Positions 24,270-38,130 of a DNA stretch of 64,000 nucleotides are shown one piece after another. Below the pieces are notes generated by a model. That model saw nothing but the letters and a program-made list of their open reading frames with translations, ran no database searches and was not told the DNA's origin. A program made the translations under genes and the position numbers. The DNA lies in assembly GCA_000469685.2 (NCBI GenBank), contig LS997565.1, forward strand, positions 9,616,505-9,680,504. Reading direction: 5' to 3'. The stretch comes from Haemonchus contortus (taxonomy: Eukaryota; Nematoda; Chromadorea; Rhabditida; Trichostrongylidae). The number at the start of each line of letters is the position of its first letter. Position 1 is the first letter of the stretch.

Positions 24270-26700
24270 AGAGATAGAGGGCGGGGCGCAAAATAAAAGT
24301 GGAGGTAACCAACGCCTACCCCTCAATACTTTGTTATTCCTGGCTCAACTGGTACGCGGTAGGTCAGGATATTGAACCGCTCACTCAGCAGCACCCATCG
24401 AACTGGCCACTCCCACTCGCAATCTCACCCCCTACTACCGTAAATGTGGGATTGTATTGTGCATTATAATTACTCAAGTTCTGGAACTTCGCCTGCTCAG
24501 ACCACATTTCCGCATTCTTGTAATGGATGTCACTAAATCATCAGTAAGACACCGACCTGGACATGGTTCGTGTTTGAGCCGTACTCAGCCATAGGTACAA
24601 TCGGTAGTACCGTCTCCGAAAAGGTGTCACGACACGTCACAACAGCGATACGAAGAGGAGTGAAACTGAAAAAAGGCATTCTCTCGAGCTCACGAAGGAT
24701 GACATTCCCGATTTGTTCACAAAAAGCTTTTTCAGGGATCAAGGAGTTCTAGATCTATCGATCAGGGAGAAATTCAAGTTGAGTCGACCGTTTCAGGTCA
24801 GCTTTCAGAATTGAAAAGCTTTAGAGCACCTCATCTCGCAACTGCTGTCAAGCGGCCCAGAATGCGTAATATTCGATTGGACTAGACGAATCCGGTGATG
24901 ATCAGCACCAATCTTGTACTTCTCCACCAACTGTGATACTGGCACTAGCGAATGCTCGGCTGTCAGCACGTATTCGATCTAAAAAAATTGATTCAAAAGA
25001 GGAATCGGTGACCACCTCACGATGAGACTATCGAAATTCGTTACAACGGAGCTCAAAAGAAATATAAATGGGAGAGAATAGTGGTGGAAGACGCTACTAC
25101 TACCCGTATGAAGCGAATATTGAATCCTGGACTGTCTGAGCAAGCCGGCTAAGCTTTCCATCTTTCCCAGATTGGTTTTCAGGTGTCAAGCTACTCCAGG
25201 CAATAGTAATGACAGACTCAGCCAGTTCTGTAATGACAGACCCATTGACCATGTGAACATCACTACGACGGCCGCTAGGGGATGGGGAGGAGGAGGGAGG
25301 GGTACGAATGTGGAACGAATTTCGAGTTTCGTAAATGAAAGGTCAGGGGCTGCCACACATGCCAAGAAATAGGAGGATAAGTAGGCCTGATACGTCTCCC
25401 GAATCTTGGGCAGATGAACCGGGACGACTACTGACTTGATCCCTTCGAAAGCCGAACTAATGCGAGCCGCCAACCCGATAGCCAGATTTCTTTGAGACCC
25501 TTGAATTGAAGGAATGGTTACCTTGTGCGCCTCGAGCGAGGAGGGTTAAGCGGACAACATGGTAGGCAGCCCATTTAAAACCAAAATTCCCTTTTCTCCC
25601 CGCGTACAACTACCATTGATTCGTAAAAACTGGCGTTTCTATCCGCAGGGGACGCCGAATCTATTCTTATTTTCCAACGCGGTATTGCTGCTCCCGAATG
25701 ACAATCGTTAATAGCGACTTTGGAAGTAGACAGCACGCTTTTAGAGGTCATATGCTCTTTGGACGAAAACAACTCTTAAAGGCACAGTTCACGTCAATTT
25801 TGGGGTATCCGGTTTTTTGGCGAAATTTGACAAAAAAAGTTAGATACAGCCTACAATAGTGCAATGGTAAAAGAGAAAACGCGGAAAAAGATGAATATAA
25901 AGAAATAGAGGGCTACAAAAAAAGGGGAAAGGGGGATCGGACGAGCTACTGGCGAAAAAACGGCGATAAGGGACTTTTCGGGCGAGTCAGACAAACGCGA
26001 CGCAGTGTCTGCCATTGCACACAACACACCAACAGCTGATTTTGACTTATTGAAACTAATTCTTCTACCGCTAATAATCTGATTTATTGTGCAGTATCAA
26101 TTTCGACCTTTTGACGACGGCTGAGAAAAATTAATTAGAACAGAATAGCGTAGAACATAATCGAACACTAGAAAAACAGACGAATAGTAGTCCTAGTACG
26201 AGGCGGTCGACCAGCTGACCGTCTGTGGGCAATTTGCCAACCAGCCTATCGACTTTTCACTAATGTTGCTCCATTGCGAAAGTGGTGAAGGACAATTAGA
26301 ACTAGTAGTCAACCTAGCGAGGGGCGGAGGCCTCCCGTCCCCCACTGTTCCTGCCCTTACTGTGCCCTATCCAGACGGTTTTCGACCTCATTCCTGTACA
26401 AATGATATCAGAGGGGGCTTCGAATTCAAACCATGTGCAAATCTCCGAAACCACTTTTTCGTGTGCCTCTGAACTTATCTGTAGGTATGCTTTCATTACT
26501 GTAGAGAAAGAACATTCTCCCATAAAAGGCCCTTCCACTCCTACCCCCCCACCTTTTTTCTACTTGGGGTGGTCGCTCTGAACCCGCACCATGCTCCTCA
26601 GTAGGGCAAAAGCTGAAGAACAAGAAAAGGAGACGGTGACGGGAAATAAACCATTCTCAGGAATACCCTCGGTGAGCACTACTCGAATTCGAGCTCAAGA
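24270..26700. other. Intergenic downstream of the minus-strand gene
   Basis: No supported gene. One copy of the dispersed motif GGCACAGTTCACG at 25781-25793. Short frames on both strands have no splice context or domain. Confidence 0.5.
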
Positions 26701-26714
26701 TCCCGAGCACATTG

Positions 26715-29700
26715 TTAGTATGGATGAGCTGATGGAAAATGGAGTCGAGCAGTACCTTTTCCGATTCGGCGATGTCGGCCAAATACTCGAAAGCGCTTTT
26801 TGCTTGTAACTTTTTCAATTCAATCGGCTCCAGATGCACAATTCCACGTTCCCCTCGAGTTGATATACAGATGCTACCTGGAACTTGAAGCTATTAATCC
26901 AGCAGCTATTATACCAGCCGTCTGGATATCCCATCGCTTTATCTATTCAGCTATTAAAGAAAAATATAAAGTAACAACACTAAATAATTACCGACCGATC
27001 AAAAAAGTCTATTCAAAAAGGAAGGATATAAATAAAAAAGCACAGTATGATAACACGTCACTTACCTCCAGCGATATATGAGATCCTCAAGTACATTACA
27101 GATGATGGTTGAGCAGAAAGCATGTCGTTGATCTGGAAAATAAACAGTCAAACAATTGAGAAGTTCTTCCCAAATTTGTGGAAAAGCCAGATCCACGAAG
27201 AAGTTCTAAAGCGTTGACCAATTTCGATTTCGGTATGTGCCCTGTATTCGACTTCCATTCAAAATCGCAGTGACGTTTTGAGAGCGTATGTGGTCCATAC
27301 AATTACTCAAAGTGGCCAGCCGATAGACAAGTCAGTGGTTTATCCTCTTAGAAGAGTCCGGTCTTGATTAGCCTGGTCCATGGCCATAGAAGCCATGGAT
27401 GGCCTGGATGGGTATCGATATAGGGTCCGATCCCTGGACCGTGCGTGTGGTAGTGGGCTCCAAACGCCACTACACTGCCTCTGCCTTGAAATTAGATAAT
27501 CCCTTGAAAAAATAATGAAGAATATTCGAAAAACTGATGCCCCCCAGACGAACGGAAGCACGATTCAGGGTGAGCATACAGTGATAGCGTCTCAATCTTC
27601 TGGTCTCCCTCCTCGAAGCTGCTCCGTTTATCCGGGAGGGAGTCGTTTAATCCCCGGTAATGTGACTAATGTAACTGATTCCTCTATTATTTTGATTACC
27701 TTTATTGATTAACTTATTGATTGGAAATTACGGTAATCAACAGTTTGAATATTTCCATCTGACCTCATTGATATCAGTTAAACCATGCAAAATGAAGTCA
27801 TCCCAAAGCTGTTTGACATTCGTACGAGCATCTTGGAAAATTTGTAAAACTTCCAATATACCTGAAATTGAATTTTGTTGAATTTCTGGTTGAACTTCTA
27901 CAAAATTTCCTTAGAATATACCTGGAATTATGTGAAACCTCATAAAAAATTTGTGCAAAACTTGTTATTCCAGAAAGAAATGCAGCTTTCTGAGAAAAAC
28001 TAGGCCGACGTACCTCTCCATATAGAAAACCGCATAACATTCTGATCGCAATCATACCGCAGATGTGGACATAGGACGTTTTTGAACGTCAGTAATGGTT
28101 CTTCACCTGGAAGCACGAACCCTATGATGGAACCGATCAATAAAGTGAAAAAAGTATAAGAAGAGGGAAAATCACGTCATTACTGATATTACCTTCCGGG
28201 GTGCAGTGTTCTCGACAGTCTTCACATTCCATTTTTTCTTTCATCAACTGAAAATCGATATCACTGAGTGGTCGTTTTACTTCAGCATTGACCGTGAAAT
28301 ATGCCTGATAGAGCTGTTTGAACCGTGACCACTTGATACCTAGAAGCATCGAATAGATTTGGCTTATTTCCATCGTCCACCCTGTTTTTGTTCACTCGAT
28401 TTACACTTAGCTGCATTATGCCCCAACATTTCCATTTGGAGACTGGGAAGTCGAAAATTTAGGTGACTCCCGAAGAGGAACCTCTCACAGACAGTTCAAG
28501 AGGTTCTAGTTCACGATAATTTTGGACATTCCAGATTATGATGAAAAATGGAAGATGCGATGGAAAATATTGGGATGATGAAGCTAAGTAAATCGGTGCT
28601 TCCAAAGTGAAGAAGGCTTCGAAAAATCGTTTGACAAGGGGCTGGACGAGAGTGAGACCAGAAAAATGGACAGGAATGGGGCGTTTGGACAAGCTATACA
28701 ATGTGTGTCATTGCGTGCGTGGGGGTTCTGGTGCAAATAACTGACTACGGTAAGGAAAATTCATTCACTTATAGGCATAAGTAAACAAAAAAAACCCTAG
28801 CAACAGCAAAAATAGCTCTTCTTAAATTAGGGATCGCATCAGCAAAAAAAAAATAGCAGAGAAAAAAGAATGGGAGAAAAACATCGCCTCATTACTCGGC
28901 GATCAGCTGAATGTGTGTGGGTCCTAGAGAATATCGCAATCTGTATCGCCTCAACACTTGTATGACGTGACATCGATCGAGGGGTGGGGAGTCCGGGCGA
29001 TCCGGTGACAGGGCTCCTTCTATGCCTTAGCTGTTCAGTTTTGAAACTCGACAGGGTCCGTCCTGCTATCCTTGTTGGCCACTGGGTATTTTTTGGAGGG
29101 GAGCTCAGAAACCGTTTTTATCGTGAACTGTGCCTTCAAAATGTGGCTCGAGTATTCCAGTTGCTTATGAACTTATTTGCCCACGATAATGACTCATATC
29201 TTTAGAGGATCATCTGTGATCCTTAGGTAAAAATGCATAACATCTCAATAAAATGACATACCGGTCTCGCTCCAATTGAAAATCAAGCCATCAAGAGTAC
29301 TTGTTCCATATAACCAGAAACAAGTGGCCGTATATGAGCTCATCATTCGTTGTACTTGACAATCCTAAAACAAATTTAAATTTTTCCATGAGTGAAAGTT
29401 ATATCAATTTAAAACTCTCTCGATAGTTAGGGTGAGGAATTGTCGATAAAATTTCGCTCGTACAATTAGATGATTGAAATTATTATTTCAACTGTATTGA
29501 GCTGTTTCTAAAAAGGTCACCACTACTGTTTCCATTAGAGCAAAAAGTAGAACATCATGCCTGATTCCTTCGTGTGGCGATGGTGAACGGTAATGAAAGC
29601 GATCGCACGTACGAAAGACCTCCTGAAGGCGAAAAGCTCGTGGCACGAATGTAGAAATAGAATACAGGTCGTTTTCCAACTTGCCCTGCTCGATTATCCA

Positions 29701-32700
29701 GAAGGACGGTATCCTTAATATAATGGGGAACTTAATCAACCGACTAAATACAAAATAACCTTTCACGATTCTTTTGCGCTTATTATACTTCGAGAAAGGA
29801 GCAGAGGTCGGGTAGTTCCAGGCCACGCCACTACCTCATGCACCTCATGCATGGTCTTATGGATAAACGTAGAGTTCTCCTACAGCCTCAAGAATAATTG
29901 TATAGATCGAACACGCCTCTAAACTCCCTTACGATCACTACGATTCTGAATGTTCGTCGAACTCTTCTGTACACCCCAAAACAATTCATTACAACCAAAA
30001 CTAATTTTTTTTACTACATATTACACGATTGTGGCTCGGCGGCTAGAGTCCGAGGATGGCGACAAACCATCACTCACAAAGAAAACCTGGCAAAAAACGA
30101 TTGCGAGTAGATTTTGAGGCGCAGTTCACGATAAAAATGGTTCCTGAGCAAATGGTTCCTGAGCTTTCCCCGTAGGACGACTGAAAAATTTCTCCCTGTG
30201 CGCATCAGATGAAAACTACCAGAGGTCGGTCTCACCACGACCACAATCCATATTCTGCCTGTTCTTTTTTGGCTCTATCGGCATGAGAATTTCCTTCAAC
30301 ATGTAGCTTTTTAGGCAGACCCCTATTTCAAAGAAAAGATTACCTTTTGCCTGGTTGTACATAACAGATGTGGATACGTAGCCTGCCAACTATTAAGCTT
30401 ATCACTGAACGAGGGCAATAACATCACCGATTCTTTACTGTTAACATCCGATTTCTTGTGAGCCGTATTGCCACCTTCTGAAGAAAAGACTTAAAATTAC
30501 TTTGATAGCTTTTATACGGTTGTTTTAGTTTTCTCAATTCCCACTGCTTTCTGCTGCTCAATTTCATTCACTGCTGGCGAAGGGGACCATCGATAACGTT
30601 CAAGAGATATTGAGAGAAAAGGAATGGGATATTATGAGTTAGCTATCCCAGTTGTTATTAATTGAATCAACTCTTATACGGGTCCTGCTTCCGTGATAGT
30701 AGTGAGCTGGCTTAGATTATTTTGGTCCCCCGTTAAGCCCTTGCTTGTTCATCTTTCACCACGGTAATACCCTAATAGTTCCCTTTGTCAGTAGATGACC
30801 CTTTCAATGTGTATATGATTTTCTGCCTATTCCAGTAACGAACTCACCAGCATTAGCCGTGGCGTTGTTCCGCTTAACACCACTAGTCGGCTTCATAGCA
30901 AGCAGAGCAGCTGACGGAAAACTACCCGGAATATGTGGTGAGAACGATCCCTCACGAACTTTGTTCATTTGGATCTGAAAACCATCACAGTATTGGAAAA
31001 GTATCTAGTACACAAAGTCCAAAGACCAGCATTTAAAACAAAGGTAATTTTTGTAGCACCTCTATCAGGGGAAGAAGAATTCTGCAGTGTGTACCATACG
31101 GTCTCACCTGAACAGCCTGTGCAGTCTCTTCACTGACTATCTGTACATCGAACTGTTTGAATATGACGGCAGAAGCCAAACTATCACAGTTGAATGGGAA
31201 GAGATTGTTGGTTACAAGAATGGCATTCGTCGACGGCTCGGCAGCAAATAGACAATCGGCTACCAGTTGATCGACTGTCAAGTATACCAAATCAAGTAGA
31301 CTTCTAACCGGATCGGACATTGAGAAAGGTAGCTTGCATTGGAGTTCGAAGCGAAAACCCTGAACAGTCTCACTACACCCGTCTTCTTGTTACCTTTATG
31401 CAAAACTTTTCTAATGATAGGGAGCATTTTCAAGAGATTGACGATGAAAGATATGGGCTTTGGGGTATTCTGTACAAGAAATTACAAATGAAACAAAAAA
31501 ACACATTTTTTAGAAAAGTAGGGAGAGATGGTGTGGCGCCAAAAGCCTGTAACACGTTTGGGGAATCGATCTAGGATCCGCCTAAGAGAAAAAAGGCTTC
31601 CATTCCATCCCGGGGTTGTTTGGTTGGTACCGAACTGGACAAAAGCAAAAGTTTGGGAAGGCAAAAGCAGTGGCTTGTTCACTAGGCCACCTATGCATTC
31701 ATGACGTCGCAACGATTCCGTCTGAAGGTCGAATGCGGGTAGACATCCCAGGAATGGGTGAAATCCGAAGGACAAAGCCCCCCATCAAGATCGAATCCAG
31801 GAAGAGTAGGAATATTCAGTTATGCGCGTAGAGGTGAATGGTTAAAAACTTCCAAGCCACTAAATGATTCCTTCGCGAAAGATTAGCGAATGGCTAGGTA
31901 TTAAGAGTATGGAAAGATGATCAGAAGGCTGCCAAAGAAACGTACCTGTAATCTTGAAGCAAGAATCCCTAATGTGTACATCACCGAAGTGTAATATGTG
32001 GTAGCCATCCGCAACTTCTCCTCGGGTACTTCTCGGAAGTTTGCCATTCGATCCAACTGAGCAGCTCTCAGAGGCGAGAAAATTGCCGATGCATGGGATC
32101 TACAAAGCTCACGGAAAGATTCCACGCATGGTCGAAGCTGTAAAAGGGCTAGTGAGAAAAAAGTTTGTAAACCATTAGCCATTATCTGAAAACCGTAGAA
32201 CTGCCGGAAATACCGTAATACTGTAGAACATCCCCTCCCTTAATTTTACCCTAAATGGCCTTACCTACCACAAAGAATGGATATTTTGTCTAAAAACAAT
32301 TTTATTTGGAAGAAAGCGAGAAAATGACTTTTCTATAATGGATAAGCCATGAACTTGGAACTCAAGGCTAGCCAGCACTTTCAGCCACCCAATTAATCCG
32401 ATACTATCAGAAGCTTTTAAGTAGTGGATAACGATTTTGATTCTTCTTGTCATGAAAAATTGAAAATTAAAAGAAAACTGAGAACTCAGCTTGAATTCAA
32501 ACCTAAAAAAAAACAAGAAACACAAACCTGCGCCTCAGTAAACGTGGCAATAGCCGAGTCCAGAGACTGCATTGGTGTGTCGAGCTGAGAATACAGGTCA
32601 TGGAGCGTAGTCAATGTAGGAACCAGTAACTGAACTATGATCAGTGATCCTTGGAGAAAACGTTTTGATAATTGTTTATTGTACCCTAGCCGATCGTCCA

Positions 32701-35700
32701 AAACGATCGGATTTTATAATGAAGTGTTATATTTGAGCAACAGAAGGCTTCCGCGGAAACAGACTTTTTGCAAATTTGAAGGAAAATGAGGAAACTGGTG
32801 AAAACTTTTGAAGAAAACAGTGCTTCTGCTTGAAGAACTTCGTTTGGTTTCTAGGAAGTTCATCGTTCAGAGAGCAAGGACCGTTTGCTGGATTGTCTAG
32901 CTTGTTTGTAAAGTTACTGATAGAACACTGTTGAGTAAGAATTCCCGGGAAACACGATACAAGACACGTTCCCTTTTCATCTCTGCGATTTATAGCAGTG
33001 AATAAGGCAGAAGAATCACACCGAACCAGGGTCTTCGAAACTCCTCAGAACAACATGCCAACTACCCAACTTTTTCATTGGTATCTAGCAAAAAAAATCT
33101 TTGGTTTGATAAAAAAAACAGGTATCTATTTCATTCAATTTTTGAAAGATGGACGATGGGAGCTTCTACAAGCCTAATAATAATATAGGAATAGGATTAG
33201 TGGCGTATTTGAGGAGGATTGATCAGCTCTCACCATTATAACATTTCCTTATTTTATTTGACTTTTATCAAAATAGATTTACAGACTTACATTATAAAAT
33301 TGCATCCATCGGAAATCGTTTTCCATCATGCCTGGAGGTGGTCGAGCAGGTCGTGCCTGAAATATTCAAATGCACTAAGTAATCAGGAAAATTTGTGAGG
33401 TGGAGGCATCAACTAGAAGCTTTGGGCATTCAATCTCTGAACCTTACAAATAGTAGCAGCTCCTTGATGTTTTATAAATGCTGCCCCTGGCTTACACTAC
33501 AGTACCATTCTTATTTATTTATTTATTTACTTACTTATTTATTTATTTGTTTAATTACTTATTTATTTAGTTATTTATTTATTCGCACGTCAAAACGACA
33601 TGCCCGACCCCGAATCGGATCGGCAAGAAGATGACACAGGTTTAAGGGAAGCAGGTGTCGTGAGGGGCAAAATGGGATCAAATAAGATAAATAGCTGAAA
33701 ATGGTTGGCTTCCTGCTCGACAGATCCATTTCCCCTCCAGACGTGACCGCTCGCTTTTGTCCACCTACTTTGTTGCTTGTCAGAAAGAAATAGATTAGAA
33801 GTTACCTTGTTGATGAGATCGAAAAGTTTGATGTTGAGGCGTTTGGTAAGTTCTTGCTCTTCTTGATCGACATGTCGCGGGTCGATAAACCGTGAGCTCA
33901 GCCTGGAGATGACTGCTAACAAGGACCATGTCAATCGCGTCCATTCGACTGTAAACGTTGCTGAGCTCGATGCTTCCTGATCCAAGTCTGCAATTGGTCA
34001 TGTAGAGAAGCAGCCGGATACAACAATTAGCTTCTAAATGACCGCATGTAGGATACTGCCGACAATACCTAAAAATGCCACAAAGACATCAAACTTGTTT
34101 ATGTAAACATCCGTAATTTCATTGTGAGGGGATGGATTTCAAAAAATAATCGTTGCTTTCCAGTTATCGTCCCCCAATGATACACAATAAGAGCCGTAAT
34201 ATAATACTATGCTTCATTGACTTCTTTGGCAATATTTTTACTCTCTTGTCACCCAAAAGTAGATCCCTATTATGTATCTTCGCACAAGTACCCTTCTTTC
34301 CTACCAGTATTCAAATTTTCGTACAAATTTCATAAGTCAAGGGATGTATACACTGAACACGAGCGCAAAATTCTTCAGGAAAGCACTACTGTCCCTACTG
34401 GTTATTTCTTCCCCTTCTCCCCTTCTACCGTAGTCCTCTAAGGGCATGGCCAAAAATATTATGCATGTAGGGTCTCTTCGGATTAGGTCGAGGCTACGAC
34501 TTAAAGTGGGGTATCCAGATTACTGAGTTCTTCACCAAAATCTTATCATTTCAAAGATCTCAGTACTTTGGAGATTCAGTCCATCTAGACATCCATGGAA
34601 GGAAAAACATTGGAATTCAGCAAAAAAGGTTGGACTTAGGTTGAAATGATCTTCAACTGGAACAATTAAAAACACACATGACGGTAATTTTGGAGTAACT
34701 ACATAGTTCAAGTGGAATAGCCAAAGTGATGGTTCAGCACAGTTTAAAGCAGGCAAGATACCAAACACGAAAACCGATATGTTGTGAGAAATACATAGAG
34801 TTGTAAGAAATTATGACGACGAGAGTGCTATCAAAAATGCATTTGTACAAGGTACCAGTCTGTGCAAATGGGTAAATAGCTGGCAACAGAAAGCCGACAA
34901 CTTGTCGTCCAATACCGCCATTGTTCCATGCTGTACATTTTATCGTGAACTTTGCCTTTAGGCTTTCAAGCTTTATTCAACCGCCCCACTTTCAGGTGAG
35001 ATACGAAAAGATAGAACAGTCTGTTACCATCAAACACTTTACTCGATAGCTACCGATTCAGGATGAACATGAACCTTCAAAGTCTTTCTCATCGATCCCA
35101 CCAGATTAAACAGGGTTTCCCATTTCGCAAACGTACTTGATACACTCTAGAAGCTTCTTCTAGGACGAATTTGATTAAATATATCCGTCCATTTTCACTA
35201 ACGTTTTCATCCTTATGGGAAGTCTGACGACAGAACGACGACACGAGGACCTGTCTCCAACATATATTTCGGTGAAAATGTAGTTGGGGGGGGGGGGGGG
35301 GCACATCCGGAGGTCAGTACATCAAGAAATGACGTCAATGAAACGCGTTATCTCGTGTTATATCACGGACATGCCAGTTTTTAAATGAGGGCTTTCGTAG
35401 GGAAGGAGCACCGCGGCAGGCAAGTTTTCTTTTTTTTTTCTTTTTTTTGCAGGAGGTAATCATCCCAGCCACCCAGGTTCTCCTACCTACCTAGGTTTAT
35501 TTGGTCAACTAAATTTCCTTAGCGGAAACCGCATAAAAGAGCTAAGCTGGTCGATTCCCATCATACTCTACGCATCCGATAAGTACTTAAGTACTGCTAC
35601 ACTTCAACAAATTGATGACAAATTAGTCAGTAATATGGCAATAATGGATGGCACGGATTGCATTTCAGAACTTATAATGATTAATGGCAGTTTGGAACCT

Positions 35701-38130
35701 TGAAATGGTCACTGATAGGGAGTCAGACCCCTCTGAGGCCGAAGTTTTGACCATAATTTGCCACAACCTTGTGAGACATCGATACGCCCTAGCCTTCAAA
35801 TTGGAGTGGTGAGACTGATAGGAGTCCCGACCGAAGTCAAATTTCGTCCATAACTTGTGAGACACCAGTATACCCTCTAGGTACACAGCTTTTCCAAATT
35901 TCACGCCGGCACCGACGAAATTAACGGCGTCATACCACTCCCTATCAGTCTGACCAGTTTCTGGTAGATACGGATGGCTCTCCCACTCCCACTCCACCCA
36001 TTCCTGCCTAACCCTGACTAGGCCGAATATCAGCTAATATTCCAGCACCCGTGTGATAATATAAAGATCTGAAAACTCATGCGAAGCAATATTTTATGAA
36101 ACGAATCGAATTATCGTGTTCCTTAGCCTGCTTGTCAAAGGGAGTAACCGTAAACAAGTACAACTTCTTAGTAAACAATTCTTAAAAGAAAACAACAACA
36201 AATCTTACTTTCAATTTTCTTCTCGCATGCGCAGACCAATTGATTCAGAAGTGATTTTACGGGATCATCCGCTCCATCAAGCATCTTCCGTACGCCATGG
36301 AAAGCGCACAACTATAATTGAAACTATAGATTACTGTAGAAGTCATCGTAAGAATTGTCGTTTTTAACTGGTAAAAAATCAACCAGCGTTTACGATGGCG
36401 TTTTTTTATGTTTGAATTGAATTTTATGGTTTCATTTCTTTAGCCGTAAAGATAACGTTGGACGGTTGTTGACATGGCACTACTGTAGTACTTGGGCTGT
36501 ACGAATATCAGATTTTAACGATGATTTAAGATTATAATTTAGATTCATTGGAATGGCTATTACAACCACGGCCCTGTTACCCTGCTTTTCTAGATGACGG
36601 TTTTCAGATAGCGGTCACCCTATTCACTCTTTGTGAAGCTTCTTCTGACCGTCCTCCCAGAATATTCCGACTCCACCCGGAAAAACTCCGTCGTTGGCTA
36701 CTGTGAGAACCTTCAGAGAGCAGTCTTCTCCACATGAGCTTTAAGAACTGTTCAAACACGCCGAATCTGCGAATCTCTTTTCCAACTGTACCTACTAGAG
36801 TATCGCAACCGTAATGTACTTGTACGGTGGCGTCCAAAACTGAACTCTAATCGTCTAATCTGCTTGTTCCACTCACATGTACTACCTGATTATTACCATT
36901 TGTAGAAAGAACATTCCACCCTTATCGCTTTCTGGCACTTCATGACCCTATTCATGACTGTCAACATCCAACCGTCATGACCGTCAATCGCAACATTAGA
37001 TCGATATACACAAGATGAACGCCTCATGAGGAACGAAAAATTACTAATTAACTTCATTGACATCTTCGAGATGCGCCATGCTTTTGTATCCTGTTTCGAA
37101 TCGCAGAGGTTCTCAATAGAGAACTTGTCGCTAAGAATGACTTCCAGAACGTTTTCTGTATTGACATTACAGGAATCCTTTTTCTTCGAAAGACCTAAAC
37201 GGCGGAAGGCTGCGAGGGTGGCTGGCTACCCCTCTAAAGCAAGCGTGTTGCAGCGGCAGCGAGAGTGAAGCTTCCTCGGGGTTACCCCAGACAGACTTGC
37301 GATCAACTCTCCTACATGGTTTGGAGAAAAATCATTCGGTCATCAAGTGTTTTGATCATGTGACCACGATTGCCCGATATCAAGCATCGAACCACTGCGC
37401 TAGGTCATTACTTCAGAACAATAAAACACTGCATAATCAGAGACCCACTCTAGAAATTTTCGACGAAATGATACAATAAAATAGAAAAATCAAATATTAC
37501 AATAATAAAAACAAAGCAAAAATTAAATAAATGGAAAAATTCAACAAATAGTTATTATCTCGATTCGGGCGCGCCATTCATTTCGATCCATACAGAATAT
37601 TAGTAACGCTTAGATGGGTGTGCGCTTATAAGTGCAGTTGTTACGGAGGATAAGAGATGTACAAGCCAACCCTTCCATCCTTCTGGACAACATCTATGAG
37701 TAGATGGACTGATAAAGAAACACCGAGACAAAGCGAAAAGGGGGGAAAGCGAAATTCGGTCGATTCTTACCAACAAAAGAATCTATTCCATTGTGCAAAA
37801 ACTTTACCCGAACCGTTCACCACACAAAAACGGGCTGATTAGTGCAAAAAGGTATTAAAAGTAACTTGTTTGTGCCATTCGCCTGCATCTTAACTACTCG
37901 ATGTCTATATATGTAGGTATGATTCTAATAAAAACGTTATTCGGTACAATAGTCCATGATATGACCCGGATACAAGCAAAAAAAAATCGAAAAAAAAACA
38001 AAAACATCCGAGTTCCTGGGAAAAGGCGAATCAAAACAACTCAAGTAAAAATTGTTTTCATTGAACTCACCAGTTCGTAAACTATCTTATGCATAGCTGG
38101 CTCATGTTGTGGATAACCGATGCTGGTCAT
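26715..38130 (-). CDS. Multi-exon gene of unknown identity (at least 14 exons, about 600 residues)
   Basis: Exons in transcription order, each with GT and AG and continuous phase: 38130-38071 (ATG), 34930-34856, 33976-33806, 33356-33291, 32629-32528, 32137-31946, 31332-31108, 30974-30848, 30477-30344, 29685-29527, 29364-29262, 28381-28193, 28106-28014, 27132-27066. A terminal exon is tentative: 26802-26715 closes the frame at 616 residues, but an acceptor giving a start at 26809 is also possible. A strong acceptor (TTTTTTAG) at 38183, 53 bases before the ATG, could take a spliced leader. The product is mostly helical-looking, without signal peptide or clear membrane segment: [12 protein letters not shown] early, [20 protein letters not shown] in the middle, and a cysteine-rich end ([16 protein letters not shown]). 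The first intron (3.1 kb) carries SINE-like and dispersed-motif copies. I do not recognise the family. The donor after residue MET (29527) is weak. Confidence 0.6.
27340..27440 (+). repeat. tRNA-like SINE fragment
   Basis: GGATGGCCTGGATGGGTATCGATA followed by GGGTCCGATCCCTGG (B box-like) resembles a stretch at 43140-43170 (GAATGGCCTGGGCGGGTATCGATCC). It lies within an intron of the minus-strand gene. Confidence 0.4.
31540..31790 (+). repeat. SINE-like tail of composite repeat (partial copy D)
   Basis: GGTTGGTACCGAACTGG, then CAACGATTCCGTCTGAAG and GACATCCCAGGAATGGGTG resemble 5178-5195, 5275-5310 and 24190-24240. It lies in the intron between exons 31332-31108 and 32137-31946 of the minus-strand gene. 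Confidence 0.5.
33500..33590 (+). repeat. TTTA/TTAC tetranucleotide microsatellite
   Basis: Imperfect tandem ATTT/TTAC units in an intron of the minus-strand gene. Confidence 0.9.
35286..35301 (+). repeat. Poly-G tract (16 G)
   Basis: Uninterrupted run of sixteen G. Similar homopolymers in the window: C12 at 16259-16270, G14 at 43201-43214 followed by a second G-rich run, and C13 at 52443-52455. Confidence 0.9.
35700..35990. repeat. Second SINE-like family with internal duplication
   Basis: GAGGCCGAAGTTTTGACCATAA...CAACCTTGTGAGACATCG is followed about 90 bp later by a diverged second copy (CCGAAGTCAAATTTCGTCCATAACTTGTGAGACACC). The same core occurs at 43965-44010 (GAGGCCAAAGTTTTGTCCATAACTCGCC...CCTTGTGATACATC), and its beginning is at the window end. 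Confidence 0.6.

Noticed and set aside
29488..29826. Full 112-codon minus frame as an exon
   Set aside because: Only 29685-29527 joins neighbours in phase with splice sites; the rest is intron.
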